From Candidatus Babeliales bacterium (GTDB taxonomy: Bacteria > Babelota > Babeliae > Babelales > JACPOV01): a stretch of DNA of 64,000 nt. Where the stretch lies: positions 186,001 through 250,000 of the forward strand of contig JBBDJI010000012.1 of the NCBI GenBank assembly GCA_040879965.1. Reading direction: 5' to 3'. The translations under genes and the position numbers were made by a program. The notes under the pieces are model-generated. The model searched no databases and was not told the origin of the DNA. It was given only the letters and a program-made list of their open reading frames with translations. Shown here one piece after another: positions 44,110 to 54,130 of this stretch (its first letter is position 1; every line of letters starts with the position of its first letter).

Positions 44110-44913
44110 TTATTTTTTATTTTTTTCTTGATATTGATCAAGGAAGGTGAGCATTTCTTTCATGCTTTTTATTGTTTCTTCAAGAGTTTTTTCAAGATTT
44201 TGACGAGCATTGACCTCTTGGCCAAACATATTTTTAAAAGTAAAATCTAGTGAAGCACCCGCATCGAGAAGTGTTTCTACTACATCTTTTAAATTACAAC
44301 TTAAGGCAATGGAAAGAGGTGTATATTCACATTCTTTTCCTCTATTTTCTCCCATTGGAACAGGCATTTTAAATTTGTGATTAACATCAACACCGTCTTT
44401 AATAAGTTGTTTTATTTGATTAGTATTTTGTGTAGTAATTGCCTGTAATAAAAGCATTTCATTTGGTATTTGTGGTGCATTGGATAAAGGTGCTTCATCG
44501 GGATTGTGAGCCAATGTTTTTTTAACATCTTCTTCAAAAGTTTTTTCATTTAAAGTACCAACAGAAAGACCATAAAGCTTGCCTTTATTAAAAATGGCAA
44601 AAGTTGGAATCTGTGTGATTTTATATTTTGCTGCTGTTTTTTTAGCAACATCAATATCAATGCTTACAAAAATATACTGATTAGCATATTGTGTTGCAAG
44701 TTTTTCGAAAGTAGGTTTAACCTTTTTGCACGGTCCACACCATTCAGCAAAAAAATCAACAATAACCGGCTTTTTTGCCTTTAATACTTTTGTTTCAAAA
44801 TCATTATCAGATACTGCAATTACGGGAGATTTTTTAATTTCTTCAGCTTGAAGTATAGTAAAAAGTGACGCAAAACCAAAAGAAAGGCTGAGAATTAGGT
44901 ATTTTTTTATCAT
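44110..44913 (-). CDS. exported thioredoxin fused to ankyrin repeats
   Basis: The 267-residue protein has a signal peptide (cleavage near residue 23, ILQA/EE), then a thioredoxin domain (about 28-135) with the classic active site WCGPC (58-62) in VDFFAEWCGPCKKVKP and the cis-Pro in ITQIPTFAIF. After a linker come about two ankyrin repeats (150-235: EMLLLQAITTQNTNQIKQLI, YTPLSIALSCNLKDVVETLL, DAGASLDF), then a charged helical tail. The ankyrins could target the redox domain to a protein partner. It has its own terminator and is separate from the TrxR fusion gene, but the two could form a reductase-effector pair. Confidence 0.88.
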   Translation of the reverse strand: MIKKYLILSLSFGFASLFTILQAEEIKKSPVIAVSDNDFETKVLKAKKPVIVDFFAEWCGPCKKVKPTFEKLATQYANQYIFVSIDIDVAKKTAAKYKITQIPTFAIFNKGKLYGLSVGTLNEKTFEEDVKKTLAHNPDEAPLSNAPQIPNEMLLLQAITTQNTNQIKQLIKDGVDVNHKFKMPVPMGENRGKECEYTPLSIALSCNLKDVVETLLDAGASLDFTFKNMFGQEVNARQNLEKTLEETIKSMKEMLTFLDQYQEKNKK

Positions 44914-45096
44914 ATTAGACCCCTATAATTTAAATGTTTTTTATTTATTTATCCTCTGAAATATTAATGGTAATAATTCTAATAATAAAGATATAAAATA
45001 AATATACAAGTTGTTTCATAGAGAAAAAAATCTATAAATTTAATATAATATTATTATTTGCAAAACATTAAAGGTCAAATAGATTGCCAAAATAAT

Positions 45097-46224
45097 TTAA
45101 GAGCTATTACTTAATAATTTATTTATGCTCGTAATACCGTATAAGGCAGCAAAAGTAATAAATCCTAAGGAATATTCAGTAATAGGAAGCACTAAAAGCG
45201 GAAATGCACTGCTTAAAACAAAAGCACCCCAAAAAGCAGTTTCTATTTGCCAGGGTTTTGGATAAAAAAAAGCAACAATTAGGCCTATGTTGGCAAAAAT
45301 TACTAGATATAATAATAAAATTCCAAGCTTTGCAAATATGGTGGCGATAATAAAAGTTGGATTTGTTTTAATAAGTTTTATAATTTCATTTTTCAACACT
45401 TTTTCATATGCAGGGGTGTTGTAGTGAGCATTAGGATTTATGGATTGTGCTTTTTGGGCAGCAAAAGAATCTCCCCAGCGAATATTATCAGTATTTTTAA
45501 AAGATAAAAATCCTAATCCGGCATAAATAGGATGCCAGAGCATATGATTAGTTATACCAATAAAAGGATCTGTAATATTATTTTGTTTTAAAAAAGAGTT
45601 ATAGTTTTTATAGGTATAATTGACATAGATCACTGGCAAATAAAGACCTAGGAGTAATAAGCAAAGAGTGATAGTCTTTTTTTTTAATGAATATTTTTTT
45701 TGCGTTATCAATAGCCAACTAATAAAAAATAATGAAGCGAGACCAGCATGTGCTCGTGCATAGTGAGAAAACATTATAGTGATGCCAGCCAGAAAAAAAA
45801 ATAAATATGAAACAGGAGACATTTTTTTTGTAGAAAAGTATAAACTCCAAGGAATCAATGCAACTGGACAGATAGTATAAAAAAGATAAGTATCGCCAAT
45901 AGTGAGAGAAAAAAGACAAATTAAAGTTAATCCTACAAAACTAATTAAACGTGGTAATAATGTTTGATAATAGAAAAAAAATCCTACTAAACCTATGAGC
46001 CATGCCGCACTAACTAGTCCATAAAAAAAAAGATTAATCGTTTGCTGGATGGGTATCTGTAATAATGAAGCGAGCTTAGGTATAAAAATATAAATACCAA
46101 TATCATCAGCAGCAGAAAATGGTAATAATGAAGCACCATCAAATTCAATAAGAGAAACCCCGGTTTTTTGATATCCGGCATATGTTTGTAAAATATGAAC
46201 GAGGCGACAATCCATTAATTTCAT
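45097..46224 (-). CDS. polytopic membrane protein, GT-C-like (paralogue of next gene)
   Basis: The 375-residue protein has about nine membrane helices. The N-terminal segment TGVSLIEFDG then SAADDIGIYIFIPKLA, with an acidic pair in the first loop, is shared almost word for word with the 46229 protein; so are NTDNIRWGDSF and the C-terminal TEYSLGFITFAALYG. The acidic first loop and helix count suggest a GT-C glycosyltransferase, but the usual sugar-site motifs are not clear, so the call is tentative. It lies at the end of the glycan operon, four bases after its paralogue, and arose by tandem duplication. Confidence 0.62.
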   Translation of the reverse strand: MKLMDCRLVHILQTYAGYQKTGVSLIEFDGASLLPFSAADDIGIYIFIPKLASLLQIPIQQTINLFFYGLVSAAWLIGLVGFFFYYQTLLPRLISFVGLTLICLFSLTIGDTYLFYTICPVALIPWSLYFSTKKMSPVSYLFFFLAGITIMFSHYARAHAGLASLFFISWLLITQKKYSLKKKTITLCLLLLGLYLPVIYVNYTYKNYNSFLKQNNITDPFIGITNHMLWHPIYAGLGFLSFKNTDNIRWGDSFAAQKAQSINPNAHYNTPAYEKVLKNEIIKLIKTNPTFIIATIFAKLGILLLYLVIFANIGLIVAFFYPKPWQIETAFWGAFVLSSAFPLLVLPITEYSLGFITFAALYGITSINKLLSNSS

Positions 46225-46228
46225 TTTT

Positions 46229-47425
46229 TTATGTAGTTTTTAATGATTTAAATGTCATAATAATTCGTCTAAAAAACATTTTTATATCATTACAAAAACC
46301 TTGCTGAATAGCATAATTTATACTTACTAATCCATATAATGCTGCACAGGTAATAAAACCAAGTGAATATTCTGGTAAGGTTGGCATAGTCAGAATAGGG
46401 AATAATGCATAAAAAGCTAAAGAAATCCAAAACGGTAACTCTAGATACCAAGGTTTTCGATATATTAATGCAAAAAATAAGCCAATATTAGCGTATTTGA
46501 ACAAGTAAAAAAGCATAATGCCAATTTTGGCAAAAATAGTAAAGAGTACAAATTGTAAATTATTTTTTACTAGACCAATTGTTTTGTTTTTAATGATTTC
46601 TTCATAAGCGATTGTATTTTCTATAACCATAGGATCTTCTTTTTGTGCTACGCTAAAACCAAAGTTATCATTGTATTCAATATTATCGTTATTTCCTGGT
46701 TTTAATAATCCAAAACCTATATAAATATTATGCCAAAAAATATGTTTATTATTTCCAATTGCTAAATTATTGTGGAAATTTTGAAAATATGAAATTGATT
46801 TTTTATATTCTTGATTAAAATAGAGACTTGGTATTCCAACGCCACATAAAAATAAAACAGTTAAAACACTATATTTTTTGTAAGAAAAAGTAGATAACTT
46901 AAAGAAAAAAATGCTTAAGATAAACAGTGCAGTATCAATTCCAGAAAACGCTCTAATGAATTGAAAAAATCCAGTAATAAAGCCAGCACAAAAACTATAT
47001 AATTTTATATTATTATTAAACCTATCTTTTTTTGTTAAATATAAAGCCCAGGGTATAAGCATTATTGGACAAGCATAATATGAAAGATAAACATCGCCCA
47101 AAGAAAATGCTTGCCTGCAAAGTAAAATTAAAATAAAAGAAGCTAATATTTTATGGGTTAATTGTTCATAATATTTCCAAAAACCAAGGGTACCAATTAA
47201 TGCTGGAACAAGTAAGATTGTATAAAAAAATATATTGGTTGCATGTTCAATAGAAAAATTAAAAAAGGTAGCAATTTTAGGAATTAGTATATAAATACCA
47301 ATATCATCGGCCGTTAAAGAAGGAATAATATTATTACCATCAAATTCAACGAGTGGAATTCCGGTTTTTAGATAGCCGGCTAGAGCTTGTTTTAAGTGAA
47401 TGAATCGTGTGTGCATCAGATTCAT
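46229..47425 (-). CDS. polytopic membrane protein, GT-C-like
   Basis: The 398-residue protein has nine or ten helices; TGIPLVEFDG and LTADDIGIYILIPKIA near the N-terminus and LPEYSLGFITCAALYG near the C-terminus align with the 45097 protein. AAAGGATTGCT before the ATG is a good ribosome binding site and would pair with an ATGA overlap of the upstream gene, but that gene's frame runs 80 bases into this one (see the entry at 47346). It probably uses a polyprenyl-phosphate sugar made by one of the two GT2 enzymes upstream. Confidence 0.62.
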   Translation of the reverse strand: MNLMHTRFIHLKQALAGYLKTGIPLVEFDGNNIIPSLTADDIGIYILIPKIATFFNFSIEHATNIFFYTILLVPALIGTLGFWKYYEQLTHKILASFILILLCRQAFSLGDVYLSYYACPIMLIPWALYLTKKDRFNNNIKLYSFCAGFITGFFQFIRAFSGIDTALFILSIFFFKLSTFSYKKYSVLTVLFLCGVGIPSLYFNQEYKKSISYFQNFHNNLAIGNNKHIFWHNIYIGFGLLKPGNNDNIEYNDNFGFSVAQKEDPMVIENTIAYEEIIKNKTIGLVKNNLQFVLFTIFAKIGIMLFYLFKYANIGLFFALIYRKPWYLELPFWISLAFYALFPILTMPTLPEYSLGFITCAALYGLVSINYAIQQGFCNDIKMFFRRIIMTFKSLKTT

Positions 47426-48386
47426 AGCAATCCTTTTTTTCTTTTAATAATAATGAGGAATTAATTGATTCTTTAATAATGAATAAAGGCCTACCCTTTA
47501 ATTCTTCATAAATTCTGCCAATATATTCACCAAGAATCCATACTAAAATAAATAACAATCCTATAAAAATATAAATAATGGTAACGAGCCATTTAAATAG
47601 TGGATAATAACCATGAAAGAATAATGCATCTATAGTAATAATTGTTAACATGGCAATACCAGAAAAAATGACAAAGCTACCAATAAATGCTGAAATTCTT
47701 AATGGTAGCATTGAAAATCCAATTATTCCGTCAAATGCGATTTTAAATAATTGATGCCACTTATATTTGGTAGAATCAAGTTCTCGAGCTGGTTGCATAA
47801 AATCTACATATTCTGGAGAAAAACCTGTCCATGCAATCATACCTCGAAGATAGCGTGAGCGTTCGGGATAGCGGTTGATTTCATTAATAACTTGTCTATC
47901 AAGAAGACGAAAGTCTGTAATATTTTCTGGAATGGTAATATCGGCGATTGAATTTAAAATTGATTGATAATAATAAGCAGTAATTTTTTTCAATTTATTA
48001 TCATTTCTTTTTATTCTTCGTGCATAAACAATTTTTGCTCCATTTTCCCATTTTTGTATTAATTCTTCTATAAGCATGGGAGGGTGTTGCAAGTCTGCAT
48101 CCATAGTAATTGCATTATCGCCTTTACAATATTTATAGCCTGCGGTTAATGCTGCTTGATAACCAAAATTCTTACTAAATCTAAATGCTTTTATTTGAAA
48201 ATCTTTTTTTTGGATTTGTCTAATAATATGCCATGAATTATCAATGCTTCCATCATCTATTAGGAGTAGCTCATATTTATAATGATTTAATTTTTGGCAA
48301 ATTTTTATAATTTCATTATAAGTTTTTTCTATATGTTTTTCTTCATTATAAATAGGTAAAATAATTGATATTAATTTTTTATTCAT
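47346..48386 (-). CDS. polyprenyl-phosphate glycosyltransferase (GtrB/DPM-type GT2)
   Basis: The 346-residue protein has an N-terminal GT2 domain (ISIILPIYNEEKHIEKTYNE, LLIDDGSIDNSW, TMDADLQHPPML, YARRIKRNDN) and two C-terminal membrane helices (about 235-257 and 270-292), the layout of GtrB and ArnC-like enzymes that load a sugar onto polyprenyl phosphate. Its last 24 or so residues (ESDAHTIHSLKTSSS) have no counterpart in the 48400 paralogue and read through the start of the next gene. One extra A in the A7 run at 47434-47440 would end the protein at a TGA overlapping the next ATG, so the tail is probably an indel artefact or mutation. Confidence 0.85.
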   Translation of the reverse strand: MNKKLISIILPIYNEEKHIEKTYNEIIKICQKLNHYKYELLLIDDGSIDNSWHIIRQIQKKDFQIKAFRFSKNFGYQAALTAGYKYCKGDNAITMDADLQHPPMLIEELIQKWENGAKIVYARRIKRNDNKLKKITAYYYQSILNSIADITIPENITDFRLLDRQVINEINRYPERSRYLRGMIAWTGFSPEYVDFMQPARELDSTKYKWHQLFKIAFDGIIGFSMLPLRISAFIGSFVIFSGIAMLTIITIDALFFHGYYPLFKWLVTIIYIFIGLLFILVWILGEYIGRIYEELKGRPLFIIKESINSSLLLKEKKDCYESDAHTIHSLKTSSSRLSKNRNSTR

Positions 48387-48399
48387 TTTTTTTTCATAC

Positions 48400-49386
48400 T
48401 TAATCTAAATTAATTTTTTTATTAATTAAATAAAGAGGACGGTTTTTTTGCTGTTCAAATATTCTACCAATATATTCACCTAAAACCCATAACAACAAAA
48501 ACTGTATGCCCATAAAAATATAAATTATAGTGACTAGCCATTTAAAAAGAGGATAATTAATTTTATAAAAAAAAGCATCTATTGATATATAAAAAAACAT
48601 CAAAGATCCGGTAATAATTACAAAAACACCCATAAATGCAGCAAGCTTTAGAGGAAATAATGAAAATCCGGTAACACCATCAAATGCAAGTTTAAGCATT
48701 TTAGACCAGGTATAACCGGTTGTTCCTTTGATCCTATTTTGCCTTTTAAAATCTACATAAGCATGTTCAAAGCCAGACCATGCAACCATACCTCTTAGAT
48801 AAGGTGATTTTTCTCGACAATGCTTTACATACTCGAGCACTTTTTTATCAATTAAACGGAAATCACCGACATTGCGTGGCATATTTATGTCAGTAATATG
48901 AGAAAGTAATTTATAATACCATAGTGCAGTTATTTTTTTTAAGAAATTATCATTACGGTCTATGCGGCGTGCATATACAATTTGTGCTCCGTCTTGCCAT
49001 TTTTTTAACATTTCAGAAATTAGAGCTGGTGGATCTTGTAAATCGGCATCCATTGTTATGGCAATATCGCCGGTGGCAATCTTATATCCTGCAGTTAATG
49101 CAGCTTGATGGCCAAAATTTCTACTAAAAGAAATTCCTTTAATACGTGAATCTTGTTTTGCTAATATTTCAATATTATGCCATGAGTTGTCTCTGCTGCC
49201 ATCATTAATGAAAATTATTTCCCATGAGTAGAAATTCTCCATTTTTTTAATTTCTTTAATTAATTCGAAATAAAGGAGGTTAATATTTTTCTCTTCATTA
49301 AATACTGGGATAATAATAGAAATATGGGAGCTTTTGATATTTACTGTTGGTGAAATTTGATTAATTTTTTCTGATGTATAGATCAT
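48400..49386 (-). CDS. polyprenyl-phosphate glycosyltransferase (GtrB/DPM-type GT2)
   Basis: The 328-residue protein is a paralogue of the 47346 protein: ISIIIPVFNEEKNINLLYFE, IIFINDGSRDNSWHN, TMDADLQDPPALI, YARRIDRNDN, then two C-terminal helices (about 238-260 and 272-295). Such enzymes work on the cytoplasmic side of the membrane; the lipid-linked sugar is then flipped and used by a GT-C partner. Two copies suggest two different lipid-linked sugars, matching the two or three GT-C-like proteins in this operon. Its start overlaps the upstream gene by 26 bases. Confidence 0.86.
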   Translation of the reverse strand: MIYTSEKINQISPTVNIKSSHISIIIPVFNEEKNINLLYFELIKEIKKMENFYSWEIIFINDGSRDNSWHNIEILAKQDSRIKGISFSRNFGHQAALTAGYKIATGDIAITMDADLQDPPALISEMLKKWQDGAQIVYARRIDRNDNFLKKITALWYYKLLSHITDINMPRNVGDFRLIDKKVLEYVKHCREKSPYLRGMVAWSGFEHAYVDFKRQNRIKGTTGYTWSKMLKLAFDGVTGFSLFPLKLAAFMGVFVIITGSLMFFYISIDAFFYKINYPLFKWLVTIIYIFMGIQFLLLWVLGEYIGRIFEQQKNRPLYLINKKINLD

Positions 49387-50779
49387 TATATTTTAAAGAC
49401 TTTTTATAATTATTTTTTATTATTGGGTGTTCCATATCAAGATAGTAGTTGGAAATAATTTTAGGTTTTTTATTTTCAATTGCTTGATAAATATCATATG
49501 ATTTTCCAGTTAAAGATTTATATAAATCGGTGATGGAAGATTTATCATGATTTTGTTTAATTTGAAACCACATAAAATCAATATCATCACGAAATATGTT
49601 AAATATATTTTTGCCATCATATATCGTATCTCCTGGCTTTGTATGTGATAATACATAATTAATTTTCTCATGCTGCTCATTATTATTTTTTCCTTTAATT
49701 ATCATTTTAGCAAGAATGAAAGAATAAGAAATGAAAGGTTGCGCAGCAATAATAAAAATCATCAATAAAATTTTATCTTTTTGCCCATCAAAAATTACAT
49801 AATATCCATATGCTGCAATCATGGCGATAAATGGTATTGCCGGAGCGTAATATTGAGGGAATGAAAATTTAACAATAAAAATAGCAATGAATAAAAGACT
49901 TAAAGAAAAAAAGGCGACAATTTTTTGATTTTGTGTGTGTAAGTAATAAATCAATCCTAGAGCATAACCAAATAAAAGAAGTTTATTTAAAAAAAGCTCC
50001 ATAAGAGTATGCATAGGATAAAAACGTTCTGGATGCATTATATTAAATAACCAATTAAATATAAAATAATAATGCAGGGCATTAGTATAAACAAGATAAG
50101 AATAATAAGGGATTAGTGCGATACAGAAAATTGAAATATAAAATATTAATGCCAATAATGAGATCTGTTTTTGATATATTTTATATAGAAAAACTAATCC
50201 AATAAGCACAATTAAAAATAGTATTTTTTGTAAAAATAAAAAAGAAATAGCCAATGATAAAGCACTAAAAAAAAGCAATAATAAATGTTTGCGATCGAAA
50301 TATAAAAATAAAAAATAAACAGCGAGTAGCCCAAATAATACCTGTGGGCCATCTGGTCTTATCTCGATAACTTTGCTAAATATCGAAGAAAATAACAACA
50401 AGAAAATACTCAATAATGCACTGGTACGATTAAAAATATGTGATGCAATTAAATAGGTAACGATACCGCACAATAGATAATTTATATGCATTAAAACACG
50501 TGCAGCAACTAGTGTTTTCAACGTTTGACCAAAAAAATTAATTAATGGAATTAAGCAATAATAAAGAAGTGGATGGTGATGTTGAAAAAAATCACGATAA
50601 ACCATTGATCCTTTTGAAATCTTCCAAGCAGTATGTATTGCTTCAAGTTCATCTTGATCAAAAGTAGTAAAAGAACAAGTTAAAGCACGAAAAAAAATCA
50701 TAAAAATAAAAAGAACCCATGCAATTACTTCAAAATGAACTTGAGTAAAAATTAGTAAGGCATTAATTTTTTGTTTCAT
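49361..50779 (-). CDS. GT39/ArnT-like membrane glycosyltransferase
   Basis: The 472-residue protein has about eleven helices. The first loop carries [20 protein letters not shown] followed by [20 protein letters not shown], the Asp-Glu and H..P pattern of the GT39/PMT superfamily, in which the acidic pair helps bind the polyprenyl-phosphate sugar. The C-terminal quarter (about 350-472) is a soluble extracytoplasmic domain. It overlaps both neighbours (26 and 17 bases) and is part of the long minus-strand glycan operon. Confidence 0.8.
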   Translation of the reverse strand: MKQKINALLIFTQVHFEVIAWVLFIFMIFFRALTCSFTTFDQDELEAIHTAWKISKGSMVYRDFFQHHHPLLYYCLIPLINFFGQTLKTLVAARVLMHINYLLCGIVTYLIASHIFNRTSALLSIFLLLFSSIFSKVIEIRPDGPQVLFGLLAVYFLFLYFDRKHLLLLFFSALSLAISFLFLQKILFLIVLIGLVFLYKIYQKQISLLALIFYISIFCIALIPYYSYLVYTNALHYYFIFNWLFNIMHPERFYPMHTLMELFLNKLLLFGYALGLIYYLHTQNQKIVAFFSLSLLFIAIFIVKFSFPQYYAPAIPFIAMIAAYGYYVIFDGQKDKILLMIFIIAAQPFISYSFILAKMIIKGKNNNEQHEKINYVLSHTKPGDTIYDGKNIFNIFRDDIDFMWFQIKQNHDKSSITDLYKSLTGKSYDIYQAIENKKPKIISNYYLDMEHPIIKNNYKKSLKYNDLYIRKN

Positions 50780-52325
50780 GATATTCCTGTTCAGTATTTA
50801 CTGCCCAAATATTAGTTTTATCTTTTTTTCCTGCAATAATATTTTCAACAGCGGTCATTGCCGTAAGCATTGAATGGTCTTGATTATTATATTTATGCAT
50901 ACCATTGCGTCCGATTAAAAAGAGATTTTCAAAAGTATCCAGATAATCTTTCAGTACATCAAATTGATCATACGTGCCAAAGTAGGCCGGATATGTTTTT
51001 TCTACTTTAATAACCGTAGCATCGAGTACATCAACTTTATCTACTATACCAAGTATGTGTAGTTCATGTTTGGCAAGCTCAATTAATTCTTTTTCAGTTT
51101 TTTGCCATAACTCATCGGTTTCATAACAAAAATACTCAAGGCCAATCCAAATTTTTGATGGATCGGCAATCATATAAGGGCTCCAATTATTAAAAATTTG
51201 AATACGCCCTACGTGTACATCTTGTTCTTGAACATAGATCCAGTTGTCAGTTAAGTGATTATGATGAGCTTTTAATTTATTGGCGAGTATCCCAATTGTT
51301 ATAAAATCACGATACATTAAGCCATCGCTGATTTTTTTTATTTTTTCTGGTATATCAGTTTTTAATGAGCAGATTAATTCTTTAATCGGCATTGTTGAAA
51401 ATGCATAATCAACATTAAATGTTTGAGTTTCATTTGTTTTAGTATTGATGGCTTCAACTTTTGAAATTATATTATGATGCACGAATAATTTTTTTACATT
51501 CATATGAGTATAAATAATTCCACCAAGATCTTTGATTTGTTTTGCAACTTCTTCCCACATTTGGCCCGGACCATATTTAGGATATAGAAATTGTTGTATT
51601 AAGCTTGTTTCAATATCTTTTTGTGCAATATCTGTTTTATGAGCTGGTAAAAACTGTTTGCCAAAATGTTTGACTGCTTTTGCAATTGATAAACCTTTTA
51701 TTCTTTGTGCGCCCCATTCAGCACTTATTTGATTGCAAGGAATGCCCCATACTTTTTCTGTGTAAGATTTAAAAAATGTTCGATAAAGGCGTGAGCCAAA
51801 GCGATTAATAAAAAATTCTTCTAAATTTTTTTCATTTTTTATTGGAAATAAGGAGCGGTAAAGATAGCTGCCACCAATTTTTATTGTATTTAGAAATCCC
51901 ATTTTTTTGACCGTATCAGTATTAATTTTTAATGGGTAATCAAAAAAGGTACGATTAAAAAAAATACGCGATTTTCGTTGCCGCACAAGCATAACATTCT
52001 CAGCTTGATCTGGATTAGGCCCTTTATGATTTTCAGTGATTTTTTGTTTTTTATTTTGATAACTGATTTCAATATTGTTATTTATTAACTCTTGTAAAGG
52101 CAATATGGTTTGCCACCATTGCATAACCCGATCAGATTTTGAAAAAAAGCGATGACCGCCAATATCGATACGATTTCCTTTATAGTTTATAGTACGGGAA
52201 AGACCTCCCATATATTCACTTTTTTCAAGGACGATGGGAATAATATCTGTTTTTTTTAATAATTCATATGCAGCAGTTAATCCCGCAGGTCCGGCGCCAA
52301 TAATAATAGCATATTTTTTTTGCAT
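50763..52325 (-). CDS. FAD-dependent oxidoreductase, UDP-galactopyranose-mutase/amine-oxidase-like
   Basis: The 520-residue protein has an N-terminal FAD-binding motif [20 protein letters not shown], then [20 protein letters not shown] (the FAD/substrate loop of this superfamily), [13 protein letters not shown], and the C-terminal FAD motif [20 protein letters not shown]. Proteins of this type are common in surface-polysaccharide clusters, where they resemble UDP-galactopyranose mutase without being identical to it; the precise reaction is unknown. It starts seven bases after the upstream methyltransferase gene. Confidence 0.83.
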   Translation of the reverse strand: MQKKYAIIIGAGPAGLTAAYELLKKTDIIPIVLEKSEYMGGLSRTINYKGNRIDIGGHRFFSKSDRVMQWWQTILPLQELINNNIEISYQNKKQKITENHKGPNPDQAENVMLVRQRKSRIFFNRTFFDYPLKINTDTVKKMGFLNTIKIGGSYLYRSLFPIKNEKNLEEFFINRFGSRLYRTFFKSYTEKVWGIPCNQISAEWGAQRIKGLSIAKAVKHFGKQFLPAHKTDIAQKDIETSLIQQFLYPKYGPGQMWEEVAKQIKDLGGIIYTHMNVKKLFVHHNIISKVEAINTKTNETQTFNVDYAFSTMPIKELICSLKTDIPEKIKKISDGLMYRDFITIGILANKLKAHHNHLTDNWIYVQEQDVHVGRIQIFNNWSPYMIADPSKIWIGLEYFCYETDELWQKTEKELIELAKHELHILGIVDKVDVLDATVIKVEKTYPAYFGTYDQFDVLKDYLDTFENLFLIGRNGMHKYNNQDHSMLTAMTAVENIIAGKKDKTNIWAVNTEQEYHETKN

Positions 52326-52331
52326 ACTTAC

Positions 52332-53129
52332 TCAGCCTTTTTTTTTCATCGTAATTTTCATAAACCATCCAGCTTTATGCCAACCGAATAAACAGGCTGC
52401 CAAATATGCAAACCATTGTATAGGTTTTGATTTGTAATATAAAAGATCGTGCTTAGTAACGGTGGCATCCAATTGGGATATTTCTACAGGATATAGTTTT
52501 AGTATTTTTTTTATTTCTTTAAAAGTATAAGCTTTGGTTCCTTTGCTTTCTTGGTGATTATATAAAATCCAACTTAGTGATTTAAAGGGCCGCCCTTTAC
52601 AAAAACCCGCTAAAAACCATCGGTAAAAAGCAAAGAGAGAATAACGATTATAAATCATTATTTTGATAACGCCATTTGGTTTTGTAACACGAATAATTTC
52701 TTCTAAGCATTTTACGGTATCTGGTGAGTGATGAATAACGCCCCAAGAATAAACACAATCAAAAAAATTATTCTGATAAGGTAAATTTTCTGCATCAGCA
52801 GTTTGTAATTCATGAGCTTGAAGATTTTCCAGCGCAAGTCTTTTTTTGGTATTATCAAGTGCTTCTTGCGTTAAATCAATGCCATATGCAAAAGATCCAG
52901 CACGAATCCATTGCAAAAAATCAGTACCAGCTCCAATGCCAACTTCAAGAATCTTTTTTTTATGAAAACGTGTAAATTGAGCAAACGAAAAAATTTCTGG
53001 TTCAATAGTATAACGATATTCTTCGATACTTTTAAAATAATCTAAAGAAAATTTTTCGGCCTGAGTGTGTTCCGTTCCACAGCTTTCTTGATTCCAATAG
53101 TGCGCTACTTCCTTTTTTAATTGAGTCAC
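52332..53129 (-). CDS. SAM-dependent class I methyltransferase
   Basis: The 265-residue protein begins TQLKKEVAHYWNQESCGTEH. It has the SAM-binding motif KKILEVGIGAGTDFLQWIRA, then GIDLTQEALDNTKKRL, TADAENLPYQNNFFDCVYSW and GVIHHSPDTVKCLEEIIRVT, typical of the UbiE-like methyltransferase_11 group. In a glycan operon it most likely methylates a sugar or lipid carrier. The start is GTG at 53129 with AAGGAAC upstream; the ATG four bases before it reaches a stop after two codons. A similar protein lies at 61215. Confidence 0.85.
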   Translation of the reverse strand: MTQLKKEVAHYWNQESCGTEHTQAEKFSLDYFKSIEEYRYTIEPEIFSFAQFTRFHKKKILEVGIGAGTDFLQWIRAGSFAYGIDLTQEALDNTKKRLALENLQAHELQTADAENLPYQNNFFDCVYSWGVIHHSPDTVKCLEEIIRVTKPNGVIKIMIYNRYSLFAFYRWFLAGFCKGRPFKSLSWILYNHQESKGTKAYTFKEIKKILKLYPVEISQLDATVTKHDLLYYKSKPIQWFAYLAACLFGWHKAGWFMKITMKKKG

Positions 53130-53232
53130 TCCATGTTCCTTTTACTTATTAGGTTTTTCCAATGCTAGATAAAAATCTGATGCACATTTTGAAAATTTTT
53201 TACCAAACCAAAGATTAATGTTCATAGCAGTT

Positions 53233-53907
53233 TTAAATCCGGTGAAAAAAAGATTGCTCAATGGTCCACTTATAAATGTGCCACCAGTTGTTTTCTTTTG
53301 TTACAAATCCAGAATTATGTAATAATTTTTCTAAAGAATTATAAGTAAAACGTTGTACATGCCCTGAAGTATCAAGGCTTGAAGGGTGATCTTCTATCCA
53401 ATCTCCTATTAATTTATTTTTGATAATAACAATTGTTTCAACTATATATAACTTTTCCAGTAATTTGCCTAATTTGAGTTTATACCACAAGAAGCTTTCC
53501 CATTCAAATATTCCATAGCCGTTTGGTACTGTAATAAGTAATAATCCTCCAGGTTTTAATTTTTTAAAAACTAAAGAAATTATTTGTTCAAGTTCGCCAG
53601 TTTTTATGTGTTCTAATACTTCCGAAAGAATAACTACATCAGGTACAAAAGATATAGTAGCAAAATCAAAACATGCAAGAAGGTCAGTGTTTAGTTTATT
53701 TTTTTCTAACAATTGCTTGCCATAATTAATACTTTTTTGATCAAGATCTAATCCTAAAATATCATAGCCTTCAGCAATCAGCGGAATAGTGATCATAGAG
53801 CCAGTACCGCATCCTAAATCAATAATTTTTTGATCTTTATTCAAAAATTTTTTAAACCATTTATATCTGTTGTAGGAACCATATATAGTTTCTTTAGGTT
53901 GAATCAT
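53233..53907 (-). CDS. SAM-dependent methyltransferase with C-terminal frame break
   Basis: The 224-residue product has motif I KIIDLGCGTGSMITIPLIA, GLDLDQKSINYGKQLL, and VVILSEVLEHIKTGELEQII then FKKLKPGGLLLITVPNGYG, as in methyltransferase_12/11 proteins that act on sugars, ubiquinone or lipids. In-frame it ends abruptly at IEQSFFHRI. Removing one T from the T7 run (complement of 53245-53251) continues it as FFTGFKTAMNINLWFGKKFS and CASDFYLALEKPNK to a TAA at 53144-53142, just before the next ribosome binding site. The shorter form is therefore probably a recent indel or an assembly error. It is the first gene of this glycan operon. Confidence 0.78.
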   Translation of the reverse strand: MIQPKETIYGSYNRYKWFKKFLNKDQKIIDLGCGTGSMITIPLIAEGYDILGLDLDQKSINYGKQLLEKNKLNTDLLACFDFATISFVPDVVILSEVLEHIKTGELEQIISLVFKKLKPGGLLLITVPNGYGIFEWESFLWYKLKLGKLLEKLYIVETIVIIKNKLIGDWIEDHPSSLDTSGHVQRFTYNSLEKLLHNSGFVTKENNWWHIYKWTIEQSFFHRI

Positions 53908-54014
53908 AGTTATCCACTTATAATTTAATTTATAAGATATTTACTATGGATTTTTAATCAACGCAAGAACTATATTGTTTTCAGATTAAGTATGAATATA
54001 AGATAAAGAAAATT

Positions 54015-54130
54015 ATGAAAAAAAACTTTTTAAAAATGAATTTTTTCAATCAGATGAAAAAAAATTAGTTGAAGCATGGTTAGTAGATCTTGAGCAATGT
54101 GGTTATACATTCCCTCAAATCATTGATTAA
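54015..54130 (+). pseudogene. possible small broken coding fragment
   Basis: On the plus strand, after an ATG and an A8 run, a frame reads LFKNEFFQSDEKKLVEAWLV then DLEQCGYTFPQIID and stops at 54128-54130, overlapping the end of the mutT gene. Joining ATG to this frame needs one extra A. The composition looks protein-like, but I recognise no family and it may be chance. The rest of 53908-54119 holds nothing clear. Confidence 0.25.
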
